Positions 1-7,114 of a DNA stretch of 64,000 nt are shown piece after piece (the stretch's first letter is position 1; every line of letters starts with the position of its first letter). Made by a program: the position numbers and the translations under genes. Under the pieces are notes generated by a model. That model had not been told where the DNA came from. It did no database searches and was given only the letters and a program-made list of their open reading frames with translations. This DNA is from Burkholderia ubonensis. GTDB taxonomy: Bacteria; Pseudomonadota; Gammaproteobacteria; Burkholderiales; Burkholderiaceae. Location: assembly GCF_902833085.1 (NCBI RefSeq), contig NZ_CADFEB010000010.1:124001-188000 (forward strand), read 5' to 3'.

Positions 1-210
1 CAGGTACAGGCGTTGCTCGGTCTCGCCCTTCGCGCGCGCTTCGGCGGTATGCATGTTAATGCAGTTCGCGCACGCGTTGATCTGCGAGGCGCGGACCTTG
101 ACCAGCTCGATCAGCGTCGGCTCGAGGCTCGCCTCGGCGGCCAGCGACGTGCTCATCCAGTTCTTCATCAGCGACGGGGCGGCGGCGAACGGGTCGAGTT
201 TGGCAGTCAT
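1..210 (-). CDS. AhpD-like carboxymuconolactone decarboxylase family protein, 3' part cut by the window edge
   Basis: The first 70 codons are present; the rest lies beyond base 1. The visible part carries the family's redox motif: NACANCINMH near residues 48-57 has a Cys-x-x-Cys followed by a His, as in AhpD-type alkylhydroperoxidases and carboxymuconolactone decarboxylases. Such proteins usually reduce peroxides or act as small cytoplasmic thiol oxidoreductases; the substrate cannot be told from this fragment. The ATG at 210 is preceded by an AAGGAG ribosome binding site about 7 bases upstream. It reads away from egtB, with about 400 bases between the two starts. Family assignment is good; exact function is open. 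Confidence 0.8.
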   Translation of the reverse strand, partial: MTAKLDPFAAAPSLMKNWMSTSLAAEASLEPTLIELVKVRASQINACANCINMHTAEARAKGETEQRLYL

Positions 211-609
211 GGTTTCATCTCCTTGGGTTGGGTTTCGATGACATGACGAGCGAGCCCCCCGCGTGTGTGACATGCGCGCAAAAAAATTTTTGCGGCGTGC
301 GTGCGGCTACCGATCTTCCGATGATTGCGTCGTCACATGGCCGTCACGATCGGGCCGCAGGCGACCGGATGCGCGCGCAAGCGTCGCAACGATCAAGGCT
401 TTCATTCCTCTTGCGTCGCCGTTTCATTCCAATCGCAGGTCGCGACATTCACATTTCTGGGCCATACTGCTTTGCACGGGCGGACGAATCGACGCCGCAT
501 CAGTGGTCCTGCCCGTCGCAGCATCGAAGGTCGCACGTCAGTCGCGCGCACCGAGCGCGGGGCTTCCTTTTCCGGCAACGCAGCTAATCGCGACGTGGAC
601 GGTGAACCG
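211..609. other. Non-coding stretch between the AhpD-like gene and egtB
   Basis: Divergent intergenic region, about 400 bases. It holds the A/T-tract inverted repeat at 277-294 and presumably both promoters. I saw no other convincing gene: short frames here have no ribosome binding site and no recognisable product. Confidence 0.6.
277..294. promoter_or_regulatory. A/T-tract inverted repeat upstream of the AhpD-like gene
   Basis: CGCAAAAA, two bases, then TTTTTGCG: a perfect 8-bp inverted repeat in an otherwise GC-rich region, about 67 bases upstream of the AhpD-like start codon. It could be an operator or part of a bent promoter. No regulator is suggested by the sequence. Confidence 0.35.
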
Positions 610-1842
610 ATGAGCCTCCTTGCATCCCAGCTTCAGCGCCGCTACCGCGACGTTCGCGCGCACAGCGTCGAGCTGACGGCGACGCTGTCCGCCGAAGACC
701 AGGCCGTGCAGTCGATGCCCGACGCGAGCCCGGCCAAGTGGCATCTCGCGCACACGACGTGGTTCTTCGAGACGGTCGTGCTGTCGCGCCGCGTCGCGGG
801 CTATGCGCCGTTCGACGACGCGTACCGCTTTCTCTTCAATTCCTACTATGAATCGCTCGGCCCGCGCCATCCGCGGCCGCAGCGCGGGCTGCTGACGCGT
901 CCGTCGCTCGACGAGGTGCGCGCGTACCGCCATTACGTCGACGAAGCGATGCTGACGGCGATCGCGAACGCGGATGCGGCGCTGCTGGAAGCGATCGCGC
1001 CGGAGATCGAGCTCGGGCTGCAGCACGAGCAGCAGCACCAGGAGCTGATCGTCACGGACATGCTGCATGCGTTCTCGTGCAATCCGCTGCGGCCGGCGTT
1101 CCGGCCGCGCGACGGCGCGAGGGACGTCGATCCGCGCGCAACGGCCGGCGCGCCGCGCTGGCTGCGCCAGCCGGGCGGGCTCGTCGAGATCGGCCATGAC
1201 GGCAACGGCTTTTCGTTCGACAACGAGCGGCCGCGGCATACGGCGCTGGTGCAGCCGTACGAAATCGCGGATCGCCTCGTGACCAACGCGGAGTTCGCCG
1301 CGTTCGTCGCCGACGGCGGTTACGCGCGCCCCGAGTTCTGGCTGTCGGACGGCTGGGCGACGGTCCAGCGCGACGGCTGGCGCGCGCCCGCGTACTGGCT
1401 CGACGACGACGCCGACGCGGCGCCGCGCGACGCGCCGCATCGCGCATGGCGCGCGTTCGGGCTGCATGGCGTCGAGCCGCTCGCGCCCGCTGCGCCGGTG
1501 TGCCACCTGAGCTTCTACGAGGCGGCCGCGTATGCGGAATGGGCGGGCGCGCGGCTGCCGACCGAGTTCGAATGGGAAGCCGCATGCGGCGCGGACGGCG
1601 TGCGGCAGATGACGGGACACGTGTGGCAATGGACGCGCTCGTCCTACGACCCGTATCCGGGTTTCCGGCCGCTCGCGGGCATCGCGGCCGAATACAACGG
1701 CAAGTTCATGGTCGGCCAGCTGGTCCTGCGCGGCGGCAGCATCGCGACGCCGCCGGGCCACGCGCGGCCGACGTACCGCAACTTCTTTCCGCCGGCCGCG
1801 CGCTGGCAATTCACGGGAGTCCGACTTGCGCGAGACGTCTGA
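610..1842 (+). CDS. egtB: Ergothioneine biosynthesis protein EgtB (iron-dependent sulfoxide synthase)
   Basis: EgtB joins hercynine (trimethyl-histidine) to a sulfur donor using iron and oxygen, the central step of ergothioneine synthesis in the cytoplasm. The 410-residue protein has the expected DinB-like N-terminal domain with three likely iron ligands, H48 in HLAHTTW and H139/H143 in HEQQHQE, followed by a formylglycine-generating-enzyme/C-type-lectin domain ending in LRGGS, NFFP and GVRLAR. The frame is open further upstream, but ATG 610 is chosen because it begins the conserved domain. The gene overlaps egtD by 17 bases, so the two are translationally coupled. No egtA, egtC or egtE is nearby. 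Confidence 0.9.
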   Translation: MSLLASQLQRRYRDVRAHSVELTATLSAEDQAVQSMPDASPAKWHLAHTTWFFETVVLSRRVAGYAPFDDAYRFLFNSYYESLGPRHPRPQRGLLTRPSLDEVRAYRHYVDEAMLTAIANADAALLEAIAPEIELGLQHEQQHQELIVTDMLHAFSCNPLRPAFRPRDGARDVDPRATAGAPRWLRQPGGLVEIGHDGNGFSFDNERPRHTALVQPYEIADRLVTNAEFAAFVADGGYARPEFWLSDGWATVQRDGWRAPAYWLDDDADAAPRDAPHRAWRAFGLHGVEPLAPAAPVCHLSFYEAAAYAEWAGARLPTEFEWEAACGADGVRQMTGHVWQWTRSSYDPYPGFRPLAGIAAEYNGKFMVGQLVLRGGSIATPPGHARPTYRNFFPPAARWQFTGVRLARDV

Positions 1843-2833
1843 CCTGACGGCCACGAGCGGTGGCCTGCAATCCGCCCGCGATCCGCGGCCCGTCGCATTC
1901 GAGCGCGACCTGATCGACGGGCTGTCGCGCCGGCCGCGCAGCATTCCGCCGAAGTATTTCTACGATGCGGCGGGCTCCGTGCTGTTCGACCGCATCTGCG
2001 CGCTGCCGGAGTACTACCCGACGCGCACCGAGCTCGGCATCCTGCGCGCGCACGCGACGGAGATCGTGCGGCGCGTCGGCCCGCACGCGGACATCGTCGA
2101 GTTCGGCGCGGGCTCGCTCGCGAAGATCCGCATCCTGCTCGACGCGTTTTCGGCGGAACGCGCGCCCGCGCGCTACGTGCCGGTCGACATTTCCGCGGAC
2201 TACCTGCACGAGGCGGCCGCGCGCCTGCGCGCCGCGTATCCGTGGCTCGACGTCGCGCCGATCGCCGCCGACTACACGAAGGCCGAGCAGCTCGCCGCGC
2301 TGGCGGCCGAGCCGCGTCGCCGCATCGGCTTCTTTCCCGGCTCGACGATCGGCAATTTCTCGCCGGATGAAGCCGACGCGTTCCTGCGCGACGCGGCGCG
2401 GCTGCTGCGCGGCGGCGCCTTGCTGGTCGGCGCCGATCTCGTGAAGGACGAAGCCACGCTGCACCGTGCGTACAACGACGCGCAGGGTGTGACGGCGGAG
2501 TTCAACCTGAACCTGCTCGCGCGCGCGAACGCCGAGCTCGGCGCGGATTTCGATCTCGACGGCTTCGCGCATCACGCGTTCTACGATCCGCAACGGCAGC
2601 GCATCGAAATGCATCTCGTCAGCATGCGCGCGCAGGCCGTGCGCGTATGCGGCCGCACGTTCCGCTTCGATGCCGGCGAGCGGATCCACACGGAGAACTC
2701 GTACAAGTTCACCGTCGACGGCTTTCACGCGATCGCGCGGCGCGCGGGCTTCGAGCCCGATGCCGTGTGGACCGACGACGCGCGCCTGTTCAGCGTGCAC
2801 TGGCTGCGCAGCCCGGGCGACATTCGTGCGTGA
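1826..2833 (+). CDS. egtD: L-histidine N(alpha)-methyltransferase EgtD
   Basis: EgtD trimethylates histidine with S-adenosylmethionine to give hercynine, the substrate of EgtB. At 335 residues it is of normal length (about 320-330). The SAM-binding segment reads EFGAGSLAKIRILLDA near residues 92-107, followed by PVDIS and the family motif FPGSTIGNF near 171-179. The start is a TTG inside the last codons of egtB, with GGGAG a few bases upstream; no better ATG exists near the N terminus. The 17-base overlap with egtB indicates one operon. About 130 bases separate its stop from the next small gene. Confidence 0.92.
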   Translation: MRETSDLTATSGGLQSARDPRPVAFERDLIDGLSRRPRSIPPKYFYDAAGSVLFDRICALPEYYPTRTELGILRAHATEIVRRVGPHADIVEFGAGSLAKIRILLDAFSAERAPARYVPVDISADYLHEAAARLRAAYPWLDVAPIAADYTKAEQLAALAAEPRRRIGFFPGSTIGNFSPDEADAFLRDAARLLRGGALLVGADLVKDEATLHRAYNDAQGVTAEFNLNLLARANAELGADFDLDGFAHHAFYDPQRQRIEMHLVSMRAQAVRVCGRTFRFDAGERIHTENSYKFTVDGFHAIARRAGFEPDAVWTDDARLFSVHWLRSPGDIRA

Positions 2834-2963
2834 CGACGGGCTGCGTCGCAACGCGTAAACGCCCGTTACCAGTCTCGCAGACCCGTAGCACCTGTATCGC
2901 CGCCTCCCGCCTACACTCCGAACCGTATTCACTGGAAGCACGTCAAGTGCAGGGAGTCGCGGG

Positions 2964-3266
2964 ATGAACACGAAACTTCTCATCGGTGCCGTTCTCGGTG
3001 CGGCAGCGCTCGCGGTGTCGGGCGTTGCATCGGCCCACGTCGACGTCGCGGTCGGCATCGGCGTGCCGGGCGTCTATGCGCCCCCGCCGCCGGTGTACGT
3101 CGCGCCGCCCGTTGCGTATGCGCCGCCCGTCACGTACGCGCCGGTCGGCTATCGCTACGACGACTGGCGCGCCCGCGAATGGCGGGAACGCGAGTGGCGC
3201 CGCCACGAATGGCGTGAGCACGAGTGGCGTCAACGTGAATGGCGCGATCGCGGCCGCTGGGATTGA
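2964..3266 (+). CDS. Small exported protein with proline-rich middle and EWR pentapeptide repeats
   Basis: Unknown function. The 100-residue product has a signal peptide (MNTKLLIGAVLGAAAL..., cleaved after ...GVASA near residue 24). A Pro/Tyr/Val-rich stretch (APPPPVYVAPP type, residues 34-60) follows, then a C terminus built from five EWRxx units with alternating acidic and basic residues. The export signal makes a periplasmic or surface location likely. The charged Trp repeats suggest binding to a polymer or membrane, but that is a guess. It lies between egtD and another small exported protein and may be a separate transcription unit. Confidence 0.75.
   Translation: MNTKLLIGAVLGAAALAVSGVASAHVDVAVGIGVPGVYAPPPPVYVAPPVAYAPPVTYAPVGYRYDDWRAREWREREWRRHEWREHEWRQREWRDRGRWD
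3174..3248 (+). repeat. Five 15-nt tandem units coding for (R/H)EWRx repeats
   Basis: Five consecutive 15-base units begin at 3174, 3189, 3204, 3219 and 3234. They encode REWRE, REWRR, HEWRE, HEWRQ and REWRD. Synonymous changes (GAA/GAG, CGC/CGT/CAC) alternate between units, so selection appears to act on the protein rather than on the DNA alone. Copy number may vary between strains. Confidence 0.85.
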
Positions 3267-3320
3267 TATCAATCACCACCGGCCTCAATGAAGGTTCACA
3301 ACGACAAGGACGGGAATCGC

Positions 3321-3575
3321 ATGACCACCATTCGACACATCGGGAAACTGGCGCTCGCCGCCGGCGTCGCGCTCGCGACGATCGGCAGCGCACATGCGGC
3401 GGGCTGCATGAAGGGCGCGGTCGTGGGCGGGGTCGCCGGCCACTACGCGGGCCACCATGCGGTGGTGGGCGCGGTCGGCGGCTGCATCGTCGGCCATCAC
3501 CTGGCCAAGCAGCACGCGCAGGAGCAGGCCGCGCAACGCAAGGCCGCCGCGCAGGGCATGCAGCCGGCGCAGTAA
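3321..3575 (+). CDS. Small exported glycine-zipper-like protein
   Basis: An 84-residue product of unknown function. A signal peptide (residues 1-23, ending in GSAHA) is followed by a Gly-rich segment with G-x3-G spacing and many His (residues 31-60, e.g. GGVAGHYAGHH), and a charged Gln/Ala/Lys tail. Glycine-zipper stretches of this kind occur in small outer-membrane or periplasmic proteins. ATG 3321 has AAGGA about 10 bases upstream; an in-frame ATG at 3288 would spoil the signal peptide. It sits 54 bases after the EWR-repeat gene and may be co-transcribed with it. Confidence 0.72.
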   Translation: MTTIRHIGKLALAAGVALATIGSAHAAGCMKGAVVGGVAGHYAGHHAVVGAVGGCIVGHHLAKQHAQEQAAQRKAAAQGMQPAQ

Positions 3576-3611
3576 GTTCGGCCACCGCGCACGGCAAACG
3601 CGCCGTGCGCG

Positions 3612-4817
3612 TCAGCGTTCCGGCCGTCCCGGCGCGAACGCGCACATCGCCAGCGGCACGACCACGATCGCCGCGCCGGTGAAGAACATCGCCGGCGCGC
3701 CGAAGCGCTGCCAGATCCATCCGGCGATCGCGCTGGCGAGCAGCATCGCGACCCCGCTCGCGAGATTGAACAGCCCGAACGCGGTGCCGCGCCATTCGGC
3801 CGGCGCGGTATCGGCGACCATCGCCGCGAGTATCCCCTGCGTGAACCCCATGTGCAGCCCCCACACCGCGACGCCGGTCAGCACCGTCGCGGCATCGGCG
3901 CGCGCGCCGAGCAGCAGGTCGGCGGCGATCAGCAGCGCCATGCCGATCGCGAGCAGCGCGCGCCGGTCGAGCCGGTCCGACACGACGCCGACCGGATACG
4001 CGGACAGCGTATACGCGAGGCTCATCACGACCATCACCGACGGCACCCACGCGACGTCCATCCCGGTCTGCTGCGCGCGCAGCACGAGGAACGCCTCGCT
4101 GAAGCGCGCGAGCGTGAACGTCGCGCCGATCGCGACGACGTACCAGTAGCGTGCCGAAAACATGCGCAGCGCGCGCCGGTCGAGCGGCGAGCGGAACGGG
4201 CCGGAGCGGTTCGCCCGCGCGGCAGCGGGCTCGCGCACGCCGAACAGCAGCACGGCGAGCGTCGCGAAAGCGGGGATCGACGCGAACCACAGCACCGCGC
4301 GGATGTGATCTGCGAACACGAACATCAGCGCGATCGCGAGCAGCGGGCCGCCGACCGCGCCGACGGTATCCATCGACTGCCGCAGCCCGTAGCACGCGCC
4401 GCGAATCTCGGGCGGGGAGACGTCGGCGACGAGCGCGTCGCGCGGCGCGCCGCGGATGCCCTTGCCGAAGCGGTCGACGAGGCGCGCGGCGATCACGAGC
4501 CCCGGCCCGTGCGCGAGCGGGAACAGCGGCTTCGTCAGCGCGGCGAGCCCGTACCCGGCGAGCAGCAGCGCCTTGCGGCGGCCGAGCCAGTCGCTGATCG
4601 CGCCCGAGAAAATCCGCACGATCAGCGCGGTCGCCTCGGCCGCGCCCTCGAGCACGCCGAGCGCGACGACGCTCATGCCCATCGTCGTCACCAGGTACAC
4701 GGGCAGCAGCGCATGCACGAGCTCCGACGACAGGTCCATCAGCAGGCTGACGTATCCCAGCACCCACACGGTGCGGGGGATCGCGGGACGGGACGATACG
4801 GTGGTGTGCGATTCCAT
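3612..4817 (-). CDS. Major facilitator superfamily (MFS) transporter
   Basis: A 401-residue inner-membrane permease with about 12 hydrophobic segments. The MFS loop 2-3 signature appears as GAISDWLGRRKALL near residues 73-86, and a related motif DRFGKGIRGAPRDAL near 113-127 is typical of a subgroup of uncharacterised proton-coupled exporters. The substrate is unknown. The gene stands alone on the minus strand; its stop lies 36 bases from the stop of the preceding plus-strand gene. No adjacent regulator suggests what it carries. Confidence 0.82.
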   Translation of the reverse strand: MESHTTVSSRPAIPRTVWVLGYVSLLMDLSSELVHALLPVYLVTTMGMSVVALGVLEGAAEATALIVRIFSGAISDWLGRRKALLLAGYGLAALTKPLFPLAHGPGLVIAARLVDRFGKGIRGAPRDALVADVSPPEIRGACYGLRQSMDTVGAVGGPLLAIALMFVFADHIRAVLWFASIPAFATLAVLLFGVREPAAARANRSGPFRSPLDRRALRMFSARYWYVVAIGATFTLARFSEAFLVLRAQQTGMDVAWVPSVMVVMSLAYTLSAYPVGVVSDRLDRRALLAIGMALLIAADLLLGARADAATVLTGVAVWGLHMGFTQGILAAMVADTAPAEWRGTAFGLFNLASGVAMLLASAIAGWIWQRFGAPAMFFTGAAIVVVPLAMCAFAPGRPER

Positions 4818-5016
4818 CGGATCTCCGGAATGCGCCGGGCGGGCGCGGTCAGGTGAGTGTCGCGCCGCGCGAACGGCGTTTCAACTGCCGGCGCGCAGAA
4901 ATTGGTCAGACGAATGCGCGCGATATTTCGCGTTACGAATATTTACAACGTGAGCATGTCGCGAATCGGCGCGTTCGTACAATGCAATCACCTCAATGCG
5001 CTCCAAGGAGCAAAAG

Positions 5017-5373
5017 ATGAAACAACGACGCTTCCTGCCCGCGCTCGCGGCGGCACTCCTCGCGCTCGGCGCGGTTTCGGCACACGCGGCGGCAGGCGGT
5101 AACGGCGGCGGTGGCGGTGGCGGTCATGGCGCGGGCGGCTCCGGCGGCAACGCCGGCGGCATGTCGGGCGGTCACATGAGCGGCGAGGCCATGTCCAACT
5201 CGAACGGCTTCAAGTCCGGCGACCGCGACAAGGGCCTCGCGCGCGCGGCCGACCGCTCGGACACGATCTCCGATCGCGCAGGCGCGCAGCCGGGCCACGT
5301 GCACGGCCGCACCGCGCACGCGAGCTCGCATACGCATCACTCGAAGCACAACGCGTTCGGCCGCACGCTGTAA
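5017..5373 (+). CDS. Small exported Gly/His-rich protein
   Basis: A 118-residue product of unknown function. The signal peptide (MKQRRFLPALAAALLALGAV..., ending in AHA) is followed by a low-complexity Gly/Ser/Met stretch (residues 27-60), then a charged region and a His/Ser-rich tail (HASSHTHHSKH). The ATG at 5017 is favoured over the in-frame ATG at 4996 because AAGGAG lies just upstream of 5017 and within the longer version. The His cluster could bind metal, which is only a suggestion. It is followed by the hairpin at 5398-5423 and converges on a small lipoprotein gene. Confidence 0.7.
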   Translation: MKQRRFLPALAAALLALGAVSAHAAAGGNGGGGGGGHGAGGSGGNAGGMSGGHMSGEAMSNSNGFKSGDRDKGLARAADRSDTISDRAGAQPGHVHGRTAHASSHTHHSKHNAFGRTL

Positions 5374-5397
5374 GCGTCGTCCGGCACGCACCAACGA

Positions 5398-5423
5398 AAA
5401 TGGGCGCCCTCGGGCGCCCATTT
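5398..5423. terminator. Hairpin terminator between convergent small genes
   Basis: A perfect 12-bp inverted repeat, AAATGGGCGCCC / GGGCGCCCATTT, with a 2-base loop. It lies 24 bases after the Gly/His-rich gene and 20 bases after the stop of the minus-strand lipoprotein gene, so it can serve both. The U-tract is short on each side. Confidence 0.75.
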
Positions 5424-5443
5424 CGCATGCCTGAGCGAAACGC

Positions 5444-5605
5444 TCAGCAGCGGCCTTTCTTCGCCTGCCCCGGCGGACAGAAGCCGTTGCCCGGGCCGCC
5501 CTGCGGCGCGACCACGACCGGTGCGTCCGGCACATACACCGCGCATCCGCTCAGGACGCTCAACAATCCGGCTGCGGTCAGCAGCGTGATCACCGATTTC
5601 TTCAC
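5444..5605 (-). CDS. Small lipoprotein of 53 residues
   Basis: A very short gene of unknown function. The product begins VKKSVITLLTAAGLL, a lipoprotein signal, with a lipobox VLSGC near residues 17-21 that predicts a lipidated Cys. The mature part is only about 33 residues, Pro/Gly/Val-rich, ending in FCPPGQAKKGRC with two further Cys that could pair. The start is GTG with GGAGAGAA upstream; the upstream ATG at about 5619 runs into a stop. It shares the hairpin at 5398-5423 with the convergent gene. The tidy signal, lipobox and terminator support a real gene. Confidence 0.68.
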   Translation of the reverse strand: MKKSVITLLTAAGLLSVLSGCAVYVPDAPVVVAPQGGPGNGFCPPGQAKKGRC

Positions 5606-5685
5606 TTCGTTCTCTCCATGCGAAAAGGAGAGGGCCGCGAGCGGCCCCCTCCGGTCAGATCGTCAAGACGCGCGCTTCACCGTCG

Positions 5686-6849
5686 TCAGAAGCTGAAGTT
5701 GACGTTCGTCTGGCTCGTCGTCGCGTTGACGTTGGTCGATTGCGTCGCACCCGACGCGGCGTCGGCTTCGATCGTGTACTGGGCCGCTGCGGCCGGCGCC
5801 GCGGCCAGCGCGACCGGCAGCGAACCGCCGTACGTGCCGACGATCGGCGCGGCGGTCGGCACCGACAGCACATAGATGCCCGTGTCCAGGTTCGCGTTGG
5901 CCGACGTGATCTCGTAGGGTGCCGCATCGATCGACTGCAGCGCGCGCACCAGTGCGTTCGCGGTGGGCGTCACGGTGCCGCTGACCGTGCTCATCGTCGA
6001 GGCCGGCAGCGCGATCGGCACGTTCGACGTCGACACGGCGGTGGTCGTGTTCACGACCACCGGCACCGAGCGGACGACACCCGACGCGACGTTGTTCTGC
6101 ACGATCACGACGTCGTAGTTGCCCTGCGTCGAGCTCTGGACCAGCGGCGACAGCAGGAACTTGCCGCTGCCGTCGGCCACCGTGCCGCGCACGACCTTGC
6201 CGCCCTGTTCCGCGTACACGGTCGCGCCGGCTTCCGTCGACGAAACGTAGCCCGAGATCGCGCCGCTCACGACGGTCGGCGTCGCGGTCACGACCGGTTT
6301 CAGCGCATACGAGCCGTTGCCGTGCTGCACGACCGACTTGCACGCGTTGAAGTCGAGCACGAGATCGACGAGCGTGTTCGGCTGGACCGTGAACGGGCTG
6401 ATGAGCTTGATGCCGCTTTGCGTCGCGCTCGGCGTTGCGAGCGGCTGCTCGGCGCCGCCCGTCGGCACGACCGAGTTCGCGAGCGTGTTGCCCTGGTTTT
6501 GCGCGAGCACGAGGCGGATCTGCTGGTACTGGCCGGCCGGCAGCGCGGTCTGGCCGAGGTCGGCGAGCGTGCCGTTGGTCAGCGACAGCAGGTCGATCTT
6601 CTGCTGCGCCGGCAGCGCGACCGTCGACCAGCCGGCGTCGTTGTCGCCGGCGTTCGCGTTCATGTTGACGCGCACCTGCGACACGGTGACGAACACATGA
6701 TCGAAGCCGCACGACGGCGCGTCGGTCATCGCAACGTGCAGCGTGCCGGTCTGCCCGCTGGGGCTGCCGCCGCCATCGCCGCCGCCGCAGCCGGCGAGCG
6801 CGAGCGAGACGACCGATGCGCAGGCAAGCGTCTTAAGCAAGTTGTTCAT
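5686..6849 (-). CDS. DUF4382 domain lipoprotein
   Basis: A 387-residue protein with a lipoprotein signal (MNNLLKTLACASVVSLALAGC; Cys 21), followed by a Gly-rich linker. Residues about 36-190 fit DUF4382: the opening LHVAMTDAPSCGFDHVFVTVSQVRV and the later LVLDFNACKSVV are typical of that domain. A carboxypeptidase-regulatory-like beta-sandwich segment follows (GAISGYVSSTEAGATVYAEQGGKVV). It is probably anchored in the outer or inner membrane, with an extracytoplasmic adhesive or carbohydrate-binding role; the function of DUF4382 is not established. The gene is monocistronic, with about 265 bases between its start and the end of res. Confidence 0.8.
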   Translation of the reverse strand: MNNLLKTLACASVVSLALAGCGGGDGGGSPSGQTGTLHVAMTDAPSCGFDHVFVTVSQVRVNMNANAGDNDAGWSTVALPAQQKIDLLSLTNGTLADLGQTALPAGQYQQIRLVLAQNQGNTLANSVVPTGGAEQPLATPSATQSGIKLISPFTVQPNTLVDLVLDFNACKSVVQHGNGSYALKPVVTATPTVVSGAISGYVSSTEAGATVYAEQGGKVVRGTVADGSGKFLLSPLVQSSTQGNYDVVIVQNNVASGVVRSVPVVVNTTTAVSTSNVPIALPASTMSTVSGTVTPTANALVRALQSIDAAPYEITSANANLDTGIYVLSVPTAAPIVGTYGGSLPVALAAAPAAAAQYTIEADAASGATQSTNVNATTSQTNVNFSF

Positions 6850-7083
6850 GACGAACCCCCTTCCTTCGTTTCTTGTGTGGGTGCCCGGAGCATAGTGCCG
6901 GCCTGTCGTTGCGATTCGTCAAATTTGCAACGAGGCGTAACCGGCCGGTGAAAACGCGTGGCGCGGCAGGCTTTCAGACAGGCAACGGCATGCAGGCCGA
7001 TGGAAGGGGCGAGCCCGCTTTGCGGCAGTGCGATATCCGGGCCGCGGGCAAGCCAGGCGAGGAGAAAAGGAGGAGAAAGAGCA

Positions 7084-7107
7084 GGGCGGCCACGGGAGCG
7101 GCCGCCC
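7084..7107 (-). terminator. Hairpin downstream of the restriction operon
   Basis: GGGCGGCC / GGCCGCCC 8-bp stem with an 8-base loop, 8 bases beyond the res stop codon. On the minus strand it is followed by a pyrimidine-rich stretch (TGCTCTTTCTCC) rather than a clean T-run, so termination may be partial. Confidence 0.55.
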
Positions 7108-7114
7108 CGTCGCG

